The notes beneath the pieces were generated by a model. It was not told the origin of the DNA and searched no databases. It saw nothing but the letters and a program-made list of their open reading frames with translations. Positions 45,310 to 58,673 of a stretch of DNA of 64,000 bases are shown in pieces. Made by a program: the position numbers and the translations under genes. How positions within the stretch are numbered: position 1 is the first letter of the stretch; each line of letters opens with the position of its first letter. The DNA is from Castor canadensis (Eukaryota > Chordata > Mammalia > Rodentia > Castoridae), in contig NC_133398.1 of the NCBI RefSeq assembly GCF_047511655.1, positions 54,961,638 to 55,025,637 on the forward strand, in the 5' to 3' direction.

Positions 45310-47675
45310 GCAGAATAGTAATATTTAAATTTACAGAATATTAAATTTAAAATTACAGAATAGTGATAATATTAGCATGCTTAGTTTTTAATGTTCCATG
45401 TAGTTAGACAACCTAATTTCTAAGCTAGAATAGTCAGTTTTAGCTTTGATTTTAATCCTTTTTACCTGCCTGTCACATAGTAATTTTTAAAAAAAATTTT
45501 TGATGCAAATTTGCTTCATTGCATCTGACATGTTTGGGTAAATGACAACAACTTTGGTTTTTTAAAAATATTTCCTGATTCCAGAAAGCAGCCTTCAAAT
45601 AAGCTTCAGGCAGTGTCCCAGTAAGTTTTTAATGGATTGCATCCTTCTGCCTAGCTCTCTTTTAATTTTTTTTTCCTTAAAGGCTGTGCAGTAGAAAACT
45701 ACCCTGTTCTCTCTGAATTGCTGTTCTAGCCCTACTTTAAATACCATTGAGAGTTTAAAAGAATGCTCTAGGTTTACTTGGTATTGAATAACTAACTGGT
45801 CTCTGACTTTGGGCATGTTTCTTAACTAGTGTATCTTAGTTTTTTTTTTTTTTTTTAATAAAGGTTAGACCCACTTTATGTTTTTTGTGATGATAAAATG
45901 AGCTAATACTACAATATAGAACCTACTGTGAAGGCTAGCATATAATAGGAGTTTTGTAATATTCGATGATTTCCACTATTATAATTTCAGTAGAAGGTTG
46001 GCATGAAATTTAAATGGATTGTGAATATTGAGGCATGGTTACATTCTGAGTACATTACTTTGTAAAAGTTGCTATTTGGAAATTATCTTCTTAATGCTTC
46101 ATTGAGTTTGTATCTCTGAAGTGTAAGTTTCCAGTATTTTACCTTAGTTTATGTTAGTGACCACAAATACTTTTCTGAGAATAGGAAAGAAGGTAGGAAA
46201 AAGTTGTAATGATTTAATTTGAACTTAATACATTTTAATACTCTTTCCCTCCCTTTTCTGAGTTTTTTCTGGGTCGGGGGAGTGCCAGAGAACACTTGAA
46301 CTCACTGCTACTACATTTGTATATTTATACATGCTCAAAGTCTCTCTTAATACATACAGTCTAAATATCTTGTGCCTGTTTTTGGAGTAGAGTATTCATA
46401 AATCAAAGTTGGGAAATCCTACTGATACTAGGCCTCGTATGGTAATACTTACGTTTGGAGAGTTCGTGTTTTAGTTTCTTTGGCTAAGCACTTAGTTTAT
46501 TTATCAGTGTGCAGTTAATTTTGAAAAGTTGCTAGACTTTCCTTAAAATGTAGGGAGGATATGTGTATATAAATTTCTTCTTATCTGTTCTTCTGCATGT
46601 GGGCAGCTGACTTCCTTGGAAGAATGTAAGTGACTAACAGGTGAAGGAATAATACAATGAATAACTTTAGTGAGATATATTGATTTGCTTTCAAATTTGA
46701 GATTGTGTATCAGCTATAAATAAAAACATGAAAACACTACAGGAGTTTAGTTGTGTGTGTGTGTTTAGAATTATAAAGCATATTTTACATAATAGCAGTA
46801 GTGTGACTTACGTTAATTTAAATACAATTCCCATTTTAGAGACATGGAAGTAGGGGAGAAGGAAGGCTTAAAGACTGGCTTGTTTATTCTATAACCAGTT
46901 GCAGAGCTGGTAATACTGTATATACCTTAATTTGGGATTTGGAGGTTCTTCTTGATCATAGAACTATTTTCCAATCACCTTGCAACTTCTGCTATTTTGC
47001 TTGCTCTACCATAAGCCCTGGGTGTTTACACTCTCCACTCTTGTGGAGGTGGTAAGGCACTGACAGTAGCGTGCATTCAAGAAGCCATACCTCTGGATCA
47101 TTGCCTTGCATTTGAGAACAACCTTCTTTCTCTGCTAGGTAAAATGTAATCATTACTGAGTTATTAATGCAAACAAGTATATGTAGCCAACTTTAACTCT
47201 CCCTCGACCCCCACAGTAGGATCTAGGATATAAATGTACAATTGATATTTCTGAAGCCTGCACACCCTGTTGATGTTTTGGATTCATGTTATCATCCTGT
47301 TTCCTATTTTAGTCTTTTTTGGTACTTTTTGCTCTAGTCTGGGTTTTGCCCATTGCTGTTTGTTTTTCAGATTCATTAGTTGAGTACAACTCCACTGCAG
47401 GTTTTTAGTGTTTTCATCCCTGTCCTTATACACTTGGCCCATTTTTGTTTAATGATGAGTAGTTGCTTGCTGGCTTCAAAAAAGACGTGTACATAACATA
47501 ATCTGTATTTGTAAGAAATATTTTTCCTCTGGGATCACATTATTAGTGACCACTGAGCTGAATATGCAGACATCATCAATATGGAACAAAATATGACATG
47601 TCCTGAAAGTAACAAGCTTCCCACCTGGGAAGTACCATTTCTTGGGTGACATTTAATGAGAGTAGAGGCATCATT
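45310..47675. other. Unique intronic sequence
   Basis: No gene. A poly-T (45840-45856) precedes a faint MIR-like stretch (to about 45955). Confidence 0.4.
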
Positions 47676-47679
47676 AAAA

Positions 47680-47875
47680 AGCTTGGTTGTGGAGCCACAT
47701 AACCTATCATCTGAATCTTGGTTCTTCATTTCCTAATAATGTAACCTTGGGCAAATCCCAATAATCTCATTATTGAAATTTTAAGGGTTAAAAATACATA
47801 TTTTGGAGACTCGTGGGAATTAAATGAGATGGTATTTACAGAGTTGTTGTATTGATACACACTGGTATGTAACAT
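47680..47875 (+). mobile_element. MIR SINE
   Basis: GTTGTGGAGCCACATAACCTATCATCTGAATCTTGGTTCTTCATTTCCTAATAATGTAACCTTGGGCAAATCCC...GGGAATTAAATGAGATGGTATTTACAGAG shows both the MIR core and the 3' region. Confidence 0.82.
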
Positions 47876-48134
47876 GAAGGTAATCTTCATAACATGTAAC
47901 CCTTAAGAATGTTGGTGTGCAGTGCATGACTCACATGAATAACCCTTTTGTACTGATTGGCATTTTTGCTGATACAGTGTATCAGTTAACATGACACAGT
48001 TCTAACTAGTATTTTTTAAGTAGAAGTAGATGGACCATAATCTTACTGATTCTATAAAACATTCAGATATCATCTCTATTGATTGTTTTTTCCTTTGAGA
48101 ATTTGTTGTATGTATATAGCTTACAGATTTTATT

Positions 48135-48300
48135 TTATTATATATTTTTGTTTTTTCCATTTATTTAAATTGACATAAAAATTGTACACATTTTTTGGGA
48201 TTCCATGTGACATGTCAATATGTGTAATGGAATATAATGTTAAAATCAAGGTAATCATATCTGTCTCACAAATTTTTAAAACACACATGCAGGATTAATT
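48135..48300 (-). mobile_element. L1 3'-end fragment, antisense
   Basis: 'TTTTTTCCATTTATTTAAATTGACATAAAAATTGTACACATTTTTTGGGATTCCATGTGACATGTCAATATGTGTAATGGAATATAATG...CAAGGTAATCATATCTGTC' is the familiar antisense L1 terminal text. Confidence 0.8.
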
Positions 48301-48375
48301 TAATGTTAATTCATGGAATACTTTTCTCATTGATCCATGAAATGGCACTCTCTTGTTTGTTTATATATTTATTTA

Positions 48376-48586
48376 TTTTGGTAGGGCTGGAGTTTGAACT
48401 CAGGGCTTCATGTTTGGAAACTAGGCACTCTATCGTTCAAGCCATGCCTCCAGTCCATTTTGATCAGATTATTTTTAGTTGGGGTCTCAACAGCTATCTG
48501 CCTGGGTTGGCCTTAAGCTTCAGTCTTCCTGACCTCAGTCTCTCAAGTGATTAGGATTATAGGTGTGAGGCACTGGCACAAGCTAT
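48376..48586 (-). mobile_element. Dimeric B1 + ID-like SINE, antisense
   Basis: TTTTGGTAGGGCTGGAGTTTGAACTCAGGGCTTCATGTTTGGAAACTAGGCACTCTATCGTTCAAGCC, then GGGGTCTCAACAGCTATCTGCCTGGGTTGGCCTTAAGC and GATTAGGATTATAGGTGTGAGGCACTGGCAC. Confidence 0.9.
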
Positions 48587-48589
48587 TTC

Positions 48590-49550
48590 ATTTATTTTTG
48601 TTAGAATTCTTGTTTGATTTTCTGCAGGGTACAAGTGATTTGATTAAGCGATTTTGTTGTTCTTTTTCTAAGGCTCTGAGGTCAAGAGAAGCCAGAGTAT
48701 ATTGTAATAATAGGACATTAGAAGTGGAAGAGAGCTGCAATGTCTTCTAGCTACTACTTATTAACCTTTTAAGAAATAGACTTTCAATGAATTTTTTTTA
48801 AATCCAGACTCTCCTCTCTTAAAAGTTGCATATCTACTTTGAATTTCTCTCGTGATTGAGAAAACAGGGGCCTAGAGAGAGGTAAGATTACAATAATAAT
48901 GCCCTTCCTTCACTTTTTTGATTACTTGTTAGGAATCATGAGCTCTTCACTCATGATTTAAGTGCTACCCCAGCACATTGTAGTTCCAATCTGGTTGTAC
49001 TCTAAACTTCTACATTGACGCTTTTTTCTCCTTCCTTTCTGGGTTAAAAAATAATTTTTTTAAGGAGTTGCTGATTGACCTTTCTGTGGGGGATTTTACA
49101 TTGCATTAATTTTGGTCTTTCTCCAGTCCCTCCCCAATCTTCTCTTTTCTGTGTCACTTAAGTTGGCATCAGACTAACATCACAGACAATGAGTATGAAT
49201 CATGCTTATATCAAAACAGTGAGGTAAGTAAACTGTCATCAGAATCCTAAAATGGGTATTTCTCATTACTGCTTTTCCTTTTGAAGGGAATTGGCTTTCA
49301 GTTCCTGACCCTAAAAAGTAAAAGCAAATCAAATTCTGTGGTGGCAGAAATTTAAAGAAAAGATATGCCAGATGCTCCAAACAGCAAGTGCCTGCCATAT
49401 AGTGAGAGCTCAATTAGTGCTTTTTGAGTGAATATAAGATCCTCCCTCCTGTGCAGAAGCCAAAGCTATAAACCCAGAATCTGCTTCTGTTGGTGGGCCA
49501 GTTCTTTCTGTTTTGTTTAAAGCACAGTGAATTGCACTCTGGGAAGGTAG
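48590..49550. other. Unique intronic sequence
   Basis: No supported gene or repeat. Confidence 0.4.
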
Positions 49551-49554
49551 TGTA

Positions 49555-49730
49555 ATAAATGAGTATTTGTGAAACACCTTCAGTGTGCCAGGTGTTTCCA
49601 TCAGCACGACTTAGTTTATCTTCACATCAGCTCTCTAGGTCTGAACTTCTCCATTCTTCTAAGTTTTTGGATGGGGAAATGAGAATTTGAAGTTTACATG
49701 GGTTGTCCTAGGTGTTTGAATTTTAATTGA
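49555..49730 (-). mobile_element. MIR-like SINE remnant, antisense
   Basis: TTGTGAAACACCTTCAGTGTGCCAGGTGTTTCCATCAGCACGACTTAGTTTATCTTCACATCAGCTCTCTAGG...TTTTTGGATGGGGAAATGAGAATTTGAAG parallels the usual 'tgtgccaggcactgtgctaagc ... cccattttacagatgaggaaactgag' text. Confidence 0.65.
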
Positions 49731-49734
49731 GGTC

Positions 49735-51460
49735 TGTAACTATAGATCTTGGTACTTTGCAAATGTCCTTAACACCACAAGAAATGGTTACTGCCACTAT
49801 TTACTTTTTTCTGCCATTATTTTAAAATTGTTATCATCATCATCATTATTGCCTTTAGATTTTTATAAAGTTGTTCTCAGATGGCGGCCAGTTGCTACCA
49901 AAGACCTTGGGTATTATTTTGAGAGAGAGTAAGGCATTAATAGTTAAGGAAGTAGAATCTCTAATTCCTCTTACTCCTTGTATCACAAACCCATCTGAGT
50001 CTACTTGGTGTGAAATCCAGGTACCTGTGTCAAAGACAGATTTTTCAAGTTGAGATCAGGCTGTTCTGTCTATGTGTACTTTATATCTTAGGTAGAATAG
50101 TGACCTAGACTGCAGGAAGATTTCCCTAAATGGGAAGGTAGCTGCCTGCCCATCCTCTCCACTTTCCTTGTCAGTTGCTGGAGAGGATGGCCAATGACAC
50201 AGAGCACTTCCAAACTTTGGGGAGTCCTGGATGGTTAGCAGATGAGATCATTTGATTCCAGTGAAACTTACCAGCTGCCCTGAATTCACTCTTCCAGAGC
50301 ACCATACTTTTATTGCTAGATTGAATTATAGGATAAGACAAGCTCTTTGAGCATCTTTAGACCACACATGTAAGACTACACACTTGAGCCTGAGAATTTG
50401 GAGTGGGGCCTCTTAGGGAAAAAGGAAGCAGCATTCTCATACATGTTACCTGTGACTGTGTGTATGTGTGTAGCTTGTTCTGTTTGGCCTTCATTTGTGT
50501 CATGTTTTAAGTACCATTAATTTTCCAGTTTTTCTTAGTTTATACTTGCAATTGCTTAATGACTGTATTTGGCATCTATTTTACGTGTTTGTTTTCCTTT
50601 GACTTTTCTATCCATTCTTACCAGTGTACTTGTAATAGGTTCTTTAGGGAAAGCAGCAGAAAGATCTGAAGGTCTGTCTACAACAAAGTCAATTAAGTCA
50701 AAGGAGGGCTTCCTACGTTGATATTTCATGGTGTAGGAATAGCATTTGTGTTCCTGGAGGCAGTGTGCAACCTGAACTCCACTGCATTGAGGTTCATTTC
50801 CTTAATCTTGAGGTAGTAATGTAAAGAACACTCAGGTTTCCCACATAAATCAGGAAAGGAGTATTAATCAGAATCAACACTGGGTAAAGGAGGTCTTAAT
50901 GGAAGTGCCTAAGTATTGTTCAAATACTAGGGATAAATGCGTTCTGCCTTACTTGGCCAGAACAATGTCTCAGGCTAGTGATTAGGCTCTCCTCCAGCTT
51001 CAACCTCGGGCAAAATTTATACAGTTCTGTTACCACTAGGGTAATTAAAGGGGGAAAAGGAGAAATATTTGCTTAAAGTAGAAGTGTTTTTTTAATTAAA
51101 CATGAAGAAATAATAAATAAAGATGAGAAAGCAGTGGGGAAATTTAAATTTTTTTTCTTTAAAACATTAAGAACTTCAAAAAAAGGCCAATATTTTAGGC
51201 AGGGCTATTCTTAATTCTTAACAAAGCATTAGTCAGCTGTGATGGAGATCTGAATCTTGAGATTTACTTCTGTCTTTGGGCTGATACGTGAGGTGTAAAG
51301 TTATCCTGTCTTAACTTGAAAGATAATGAACATTAATCATTTTCTGCTAACCACTAACTATTCATTTGATAGGAAAAGAGTTTTTTAAAGTAAGAGCTAG
51401 AAATAAAGGCGATAGATAGTAGTAATCACAGAGACAGCAGGAAGTTTAGGTTAAAAAAGA
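49735..51460. other. Unique intronic sequence
   Basis: No supported gene or repeat. Confidence 0.4.
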
Positions 51461-51464
51461 GAGA

Positions 51465-51562
51465 GGGATGGGCTGGAGGTGTTGCTCAGGTGATAGAGTG
51501 CCTGCCTTGTTAGCATGAAGCCTTGAGTTCAGAACCTACTCCCACCAGAAAACTGTAAAATA
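51465..51562 (+). mobile_element. ID-like SINE
   Basis: Sense: GGGATGGGCTGGAGGTGTTGCTCAGGTGATAGAGTGCCTGCCTTGTTAGCATGAAGCCTTGAGTTCAGAACCTACTCCCACC, then an A-rich tail. A and B box regions are both visible. Confidence 0.88.
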
Positions 51563-51719
51563 GTTAAAAGAAAGAGAAAAATACCCCCACCTGCTTACTC
51601 TGGTTACCAGTAGTACTAATTGGATTATGTTACATCCAAAGTTTCTGTTAAGGGTTCCATCATTCTATTTACCACAAAGAGCTGAAATTCTTACCATCAT
51701 TGACAAAGCTGTAGATTCC

Positions 51720-52420
51720 AGATCTTATTGATTTTGTACACATGTAGCCTCATACTGCCTGCCTTAACTCTGTCAGTAATGTCCTTACAACTTTCCCTAT
51801 CTAATCTCCCCTACTGCTGCCATCCTGCCCATTGCTGCTAGAGACATTTTGAGTATGCTGATAGTTTTCTCAAACACACCGAATTTGAGTTTTCCATGCC
51901 ATGGGTCTTGGATAACACCAACATCACATGGCATCCGGGTTTACCTGCTTGTACTCTATACTCCAGCAGTGCATAATCTGTTTTAACCATTCCTTCTACA
52001 CAGTGTAGGTCTCTTTCCTGCCACCTCCTTGCCTTTGCACTTGGAGCATCTTATCCTAGGCCTCTTAAGACCATTTAAATGTTTCCTTTTTCATAAAGGC
52101 TTTGTTAGTTCTCCTAATGGATTGAGATTTTTTCCTCCTAGATCACACTAATACTTTTACACTGCTTTCCTACTTCATTACACCTTGTAGTCTAGTTACT
52201 CTGTAATAGTTTTATGTTCTCTTACTGAACTGTATTTTCTTTTAATGTAGGACCTGGGATTGATTACTTTGTGAAGGCATAATACCTGTACTCTAAATGT
52301 CTTCTATTAACGCTCCAACTCTGTGAAATTGGGATATTAGTACTTCACCCTCAGAGGGGCACAGTTTATTCAGCATGTATCTCAGTGTCTGTCATACACA
52401 CAATAGATTCTTAATTATAG
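51720..52420 (+). mobile_element. L2 LINE remnant
   Basis: 'CTCCTTGCCTTTGCACTTGGAGCATCTTATCCTAGGCC', 'TTTCATAAAGGCTTTGTTAG', 'ACACTGCTTTCCTACTTCATTACACC' and a terminal 'CAGTGTCTGTCATACACACAATAGATTC' resemble the conserved 3' part of L2. No open frame. Confidence 0.6.
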
Positions 52421-52424
52421 CATA

Positions 52425-52590
52425 GTAGTTATAGCCAGACGGCCAAGTTTTGAATTTTGACTCTGTTACTCACCATTCTGTGATTTTGGGTTTCTAGTCT
52501 TTGTTTCAGTTTCTCATCTGTAGGAACATGTGAAGATTAAATGAATCTGTTCCTATAAAGCACTTAGACCAGCACCTGGTAGGTCGTGAG
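52425..52590 (+). mobile_element. MIR SINE
   Basis: AGCCAGACGGCCAAGTTTTGAATTTTGACTCTGTTACTCACCATTCTGTGATTTTGGG...CAGTTTCTCATCTG...GATTAAATGAATCTGTTCCTATAAAGCACTTAGACCAGCACCTGG: nearly complete MIR. Confidence 0.85.
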
Positions 52591-52675
52591 GCTGCACCAT
52601 CTAATTCAGGAGCCAATAGCCACATGTGGCTTTTCAGCATTTGAAATGTGGGTGGTCCAAGATGAGATGTATTGA

Positions 52676-52770
52676 AGGCTGGGGGCATGCTCAAGTGGTA
52701 GAGTGCTTGCCTAACAAGTGCCAGGCCCTGAATTCAAAACCCTAGTGCCACAAAAAAAAAAAAAAAAGAT
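52676..52770 (+). mobile_element. ID-like SINE with A-tail
   Basis: GAAGGCTGGGGGCATGCTCAAGTGGTAGAGTGCTTGCCTAACAAGTGCCAGGCCCTGAATTCAAAACCCTAGTGCCAC plus about 15 A. The tail is nearly pure A, suggesting a fairly recent insertion. Confidence 0.92.
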
Positions 52771-52823
52771 GTAAGTATAAAATACACACTAGAGTTCAAA
52801 GATGTGATATAAAAATTAATGTG

Positions 52824-53037
52824 AAGCAGGGTGCTAGCAGCTCCTGTCTGTAATCCTAGCTACTTGGGAGGCTGAGATGGGGAAGATGGCAGTTTGAGAC
52901 CAGCCCACGCAAATAGTTCATGAGACCTCATCTCTAAAATAATCAGAGCAAAATGGACTAGAGGTATGGCTCAAGCAGTAGAATGCCTGTGTGAAACCCT
53001 GAGTTCAAACCCTAGTCCCACCCCCCCAAAAAAAAGA
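52824..53037 (+). mobile_element. Dimeric B1 + ID-like SINE
   Basis: Sense: GTGCTAGCAGCTCCTGTCTGTAATCCTAGCTACTTGGGAGGCTGAGATGG...AAATAGTTCATGAGACCTCATCTC joined to GGACTAGAGGTATGGCTCAAGCAGTAGAATGCCTG...CTGAGTTCAAACCCTAGTCCCAC and a C/A tail. Confidence 0.92.
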
Positions 53038-53039
53038 TA

Positions 53040-56000
53040 TCTCAATTTTTATTTTGATTTTATGTGGAAATAATATTTTAGGTATATTGGGTTAAAGAAA
53101 ATAATTAAAATCTTGTCTTTTAAACAAATTCCTAAAATGTGGCTATATATAAAATTTAAAGTTTAATTACCTGTGTGGCTCACATTATATGTATGTTCTC
53201 TGTAGTAAGCTGTCAGTGAACTTAAATTAGCCTATTGTTGTTATCACTGTATTGGTATCAGTAGTAGTGGTGGCAATTTCTGCTCCCCTTCCCTACCCCT
53301 TTTCTCCTTCTCTTTTAGCTACTTGACTTTAGTGATTCTGGGTGAGGAAATTAGGAAAGGAAGGTAGAAATGAATGATGAGGTCAAATGAGGGACCAGGA
53401 AGTGAGCAGTATCTGACCTCTAGTCAGAGAAGACTGGGTGAGTCTCATTTTGGAGCTGTTTACTCCCTGTTGCTGACTTTATCTTCCTGGCCTCTTGGAG
53501 ACTCAGAATTCTCTCTCCATTGCTACCTCATGCTTCCCTCATATTTTAAGGGATGAACTTAATTTGGTTATCAAAATTGAACATCCATTTATAAAAATGA
53601 AAATGAAAGCTTCTTGGGAAAAACAGCTTAGAGAGATCAAGGATCTTTTTCTTTTGGTTCAGAGAGAATAAATTTGTTTGCTTTTCAGGAAGTGAATTTA
53701 AAAGATAACAGTTTAAAAAAGAGCATAAAAACTTTAAAGCATTAAAAAATACTTAATTCCAAGTAGCCTTTAGCTCCAGTGTCTACAGTAACCAGACATC
53801 AGGACTATGCTGGTCATGGTTGAAACGCTCTCAGACCGTCTTTGCATCAATCACTTGAAATGGATTTATAAAAGCCCATCAGATGATCTGAAAGTTGGTT
53901 TGTGTGCATCTTATGCTTTAGTGTGGAACTCTCTTTTGGCATTGAATATACTGGTGATTTCAGCCTCTGCTGGCTCATAACTGGATTGTCATTCCAAGGG
54001 TAAGAGTTTGATTTGGGCAAGCTTCTTTTCGGAGACTGGTCGAACAAAGTGTATATATTGCTGATTATATGTTTAGTAATTTACTGGGGTCTTCCCCATA
54101 ATTCCTTTTCATGGTAACTTGTTCCTTAGACTGAGAATTTTGACATTGAGCGGTGGTGTTCTGTAAGTTTGATAGAAACAGAGACAATCATCTGATGTGT
54201 TCGTCCCCTTTGAGATCACAAGGTGCAGTGAATAGCATTATCTCTCTGAGTGCCTCAGAACTAATAGGGAACAAAAAAGCACTTGCCATTCCCAGGGGAC
54301 ACATGTGGTTTATTTATATTGGTAAGTCTTTGAGACAGTAGAATCACAGTAATGTAGAGGGACCCCCCCCCAGATATTCTGTGGGTGGGGCAGTTGGCAC
54401 AGTATAAGTTTCCCTGCTTCTCTTCCAAATAGAAATCCTTGAGCTATTTTTCTTGTTTGAACAATATCTGTTATCTCCAATATTGTGTTATGGGATTACC
54501 TGTTTACATGAGATAAAATGTCAGAACAAGATACATCCTGAGATGCTTTAATTGTGAACTCTTTGTGTTTGGGTTTACATGGTACTTCTGAATTCCTGAT
54601 TAATTTAAGAGTGGTTATTTATATTAGCAAATACTAAATTTATATTAGCAAATATTAAAGAGTTCATAATAAATTTCTTTTAAATTGTAAGGCATCTCTA
54701 AGTTTTTTGAATATTTGAGTTGTAAAATATTGATCACAACTTTAGGGAAAAGATCTGTTATATAAAGCAGGATATGTCTATATATTTATGCCAATAAAGA
54801 CATATTAGGTTCCTAGATACTGGGGCGGGGAGAGACAGTGAGAGTAAGTGTGTGTGCATGTGTGTATTACATGCTGGCTGTTAATATATGCTGTTTTGCA
54901 TTCTTTACATGTACATTGTAAATACGTATGGTTCTGTAGTCTTGACCTTGTAGGCAAGGCAAAAGCATTTCTCATTGCTCTTCCTGAGGTTATGTCCACC
55001 TTCATCTAGTTGTGAGTGTCAGAGCAACACACAAAATAGTAAATGAGGAGATGAAACAAGTGGGACCAGTAAACGTTGTCCACAGCCCAGTGGTCCGTGT
55101 CACCATTCTTCTGCTTCTAGCATATATTGCATAATCAGGAGAGGCAAGACAAGCCAAATCCTTTTAGTACACTGTGTCTGGGGAGGTTATGGAGTCCCAG
55201 TGGTTTGTTTCTTGTTGTCATTGTAAGACTCTCGATTGTGACAAGGAGATCTTAGAAGTCACCTGAGAGTGTCATGAAAGCCACATTCCCATTACTGTTG
55301 TCTCTGCTGGACATTTACTGGATAGGGAATACATTTGATTTATATAAAAACAAAAACAAAAACCCAAGTGAAAGAACCTGTATTCTTGCACTGAGGTCAC
55401 ATACAAGAATGCCTCCTCTTACATAGTCAATCAGAACTCTTATAAGAAAACTGACTTTGTCTTTAAAAGGAATCATTATAATAGCAATTAGAAGCTTTGT
55501 ATCTCTTACTTCCTCTTCCATTCTTAGAGAAATGTCAAGTTCAGGATCGATTTGTAAGAATTTGAAAATAATGGCTTTCTAGCTTGCTTCCATGGTGGAA
55601 ATTATGTGGGAAGAAAAAGCATTAAGAATTTTCCCTGTTTTGAATTTTTTAAGTTTTAGCAAGGATTTATTTTAGTGTAACAGGAAAAAGTAGGGAGGAA
55701 TAAGAAAAGGGAGAGAGAAAAGCACTTCTTACCAGAAATGCAGGGGTGGGAGATGAGCTCTGAAATTATTTTTCTTACAGATAAAAAGAAACAGCAGGAT
55801 ACACTAGTCAACATATATACATTTTGTTAGTGTAGTCTTTGTCCTGTAAATTAGCATTTATATCAAAACTAATTTCTGAGAAAGTTTTATTTTTACTTGT
55901 TTTTAGCTTTTTCAGAAATTATGGCTCAGCCTATAGTCTGAACGATTCCAACCAGGGTGTTTTAAAAAAATAAATTTTGTTTCATTCTGTGCAGCTGTAG

Positions 56001-57135
56001 TTTACTTTCCAGGCATGAGAAATATCTATTTTATTAAGTCCTGTGAGGAATATGTGTCACATACATTTAAGAAAAAACTATTTAAGATGAAAAATTCCAA
56101 AAAATGACATCCCCCTGGTGTGAAGTATAACAAAAGCCCCAACACATCTCTGCCTGTGGTAATGACATTGAGGTGACAAACTGCAGGCAGGTGAGGTTCC
56201 TGGGGATGATCTCACACCTGCACTGTGAGCTTGGGGAACAGCTGGGTTTGGAGCTGGCGGCTGGCCTTGCCTTTTCTGTTTGATACAAGATATGCTCTCA
56301 GGTTGGGGCCCTCACATTTGCACAGAAGACTAGATGTGTTTGAAAATAGACAGATGGGCCTGCGGGTGGGTAGTAGTCCTTGGTAGTGTGAATCTTTTCC
56401 CTGGGATAGGGAGGTAAAGAAACCCAAGTGCAGTCCCACAAAAGCTCCAAGCTCAAACTGCTCACATCCTTCTATTAGAATTTTGTCTCCCTGGCCTCCA
56501 TAGACTGAGTGACCATGCCTGCTTTAGTCCTAGTTGTGTGACCCACCACGTAGGAGAGCAGGAACCTAGGGAAGGCTCTTCCCCACTAGCCCTTCCCCCT
56601 TCGCCTGCACTGCTCAACAGAACTCTGTAGGCAGCAGAAGTGGTGGTCACAGCCCTCCCTGCTGTTACCCTCAAAGGCAACTTCTGATGCAGTGCTCAGG
56701 TTTGCATCTTTTTCACATCTCTCCAAAGAAAAGAAATGTGTGTATCTGTGAAGGGAAAGTCAAGTACATTTTGTTTGAGAGCTCCACACATTCTCTAACC
56801 CATCTGAAGGAAGGTTTACAGAAATCATCAGGCCCACCAATGTTTTATTTCTTTGCTTCTTTAACCAGGGCCAAATGCTTCCTTACCCATTTACTTGGGG
56901 CTCTTCTTTTGTCTCCAGCATGTGTTGTATTGGTTAGTACCATATGGCAGTGCCTTCATATATAAGGTTTCCCAGGACTTTGAGCAGAAATGCCCTCCTC
57001 CTTGCTTATGAGCAGTGCTGCTGCCACTTTTCTAGTACACATTTACTGATTTCTTCCTTTGAAGTCCTAGACTCAGAATAGTCAGTACAAGTCCAGCCAT
57101 CAGGCAGGTTTGTTTTCCTATACAGTTTTAAAACA
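53040..57135. other. SINE-poor intronic stretch
   Basis: About 4 kb with no gene and no young repeat seen. A 21-bp tandem duplication (TTTATATTAGCAAATACTAAA) is at 54618-54659 and a C-run at 54362-54371. Confidence 0.4.
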
Positions 57136-57136
57136 G

Positions 57137-57218
57137 TTTGAGGGTCTGTGAGTATCACTCTTTGGTGGAATGCTTGTCTAGCATTCATGAAGTTCAATCT
57201 CTTAACATGAGAAAAACA
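57137..57218 (+). mobile_element. Old ID-like SINE
   Basis: GAGGGTCTGTGAGTATCACTCTTTGGTGGAATGCTTGTCTAGCATTCATGAAGTTCAATCTCTTAACATGAGAAAAAC follows the ID layout (box A region, GTGCTTGCCTAGCAT, GTTCAATCC). Diverged. It lies inside the 160-codon minus-strand frame at 57006-57488 and undercuts that frame as a gene. Confidence 0.65.
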
Positions 57219-57489
57219 AAGCAAAGAAGAAAGGGATGAAAAAAATCCCACCCAGCTTTTAAACTTGGGGGAGAGTTTGTATGACAACTCAGAGTTCTGG
57301 TTTCTCTTTTCATCATCTTCATTCCCATGCAATTCTTGGGTAGAAGAACTGTATATAATAGCTTTTCCCTTTGAATTATTGTCTTTTAATTTTTCAAACA
57401 GTGATAATATACTTGACACAATATTTATCCTAACAGCATTTGATATGTTTTGTTGTATTTCATTACAGCACAAATGATTGAAAGCCACT

Positions 57490-58672
57490 AGCTATGCAGG
57501 GCCCTTCTCCCAAGTGCGCATTGGTCCTTGACTGCTGGTCTACAGCAGCATCAGATGGTTCTTCAAACTCAGTCCTTGTATTCTCATCAAGGAAGTGTAG
57601 GAAAGCCCTTTGCAGCCACTTTTTAGGCTGTGGATGTTAATGTGAGGGCCCTGTTTTTAGGACCCCTTGGTTTTGCAAGACTGAACACAAGGCAGAGTAA
57701 ATGCCACTCTTCCACTCACCACGTGCTCTCAAGCCACATCTACCAAGGTAAACGAATTGGAGGAATCAGTGCTGTCTCCTGGAAGACTGCTTCAGGCCTG
57801 TCCTAGGATTGCATTCAGTGGGCCCTGGCAGACAGGTGTCAGGGACAATTCGTACGTATTACAATGTATTTTTTTCATAAAGCAAAGCAAGTTTTTTTTT
57901 AAATTATTGTTAAATGTGTATTGAAGCAGTAAGAGGTTCCTCTACACAAAATAAACAAGTTCTGAAATTTCTCCAAGATAAATTTAACATCTCCAGCTTC
58001 TTCAGTGTTTAGCAAAATACAAAAGAAAAAAAGAAAACAGTCTTTTTAAATGCAAATTGTACCCTTCCTGGCTGAGGGGAGGATGCAACTTCACATTTTG
58101 AGATGGGGGTGCTTCTGGGCTATGGGTCTTTAGTGGACCCACATTCCCAGTTTGCAGTTGCTCCTGCTAGGGAGACCCAGGCCTCACTCCAGTACTTAAA
58201 GCAGGTACAAGAGTAAGCTGGGAATATAGGGGCTTGGACACAAATTTGAACCTGTGGGTGCCTGGCCTTTGGGAGCTACTGGGCTGTAGATTAGTCTTAG
58301 GGATCTGGTTGGTGGTTGGTTTTTAACCTGAAACTCAGTGTACTTTTTTAAAATAGTTGAAAGTACAAGATAAGCAGAACACTTGAACAGACAGAAAGGA
58401 GACTACCTACTGTAGGTTTTGCAGTAACCTGCAAGTCTGTCGAATCAGCAATTCCCCTACGGGAATAGGAAAGATGGGTGAGGAACAAACCACCATCTGC
58501 TACATGGTCACAGAAGAGCCCCCATGACTCTTACATCTTTGGGTCACCTGCATTCCATAGTGTTATGTTTGTACTCCTGCTCACAAGGTCACCTAGGGGT
58601 AGCTAGGAGCAAAGCAAGTTTTTAGTCATGACTTAATGTTAGTGGCTTTACGTTTGCATTACAGGTCTGGTC
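57490..58672. other. Unique intronic sequence
   Basis: No supported gene or repeat. Confidence 0.4.
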
Positions 58673-58673
58673 T

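Noticed and set aside
57006-57488. 160-codon minus-strand frame, longest outside the island
   Set aside because: It overlaps an old ID-like SINE at 57137-57218, has no recognisable domain and no splice or promoter context.
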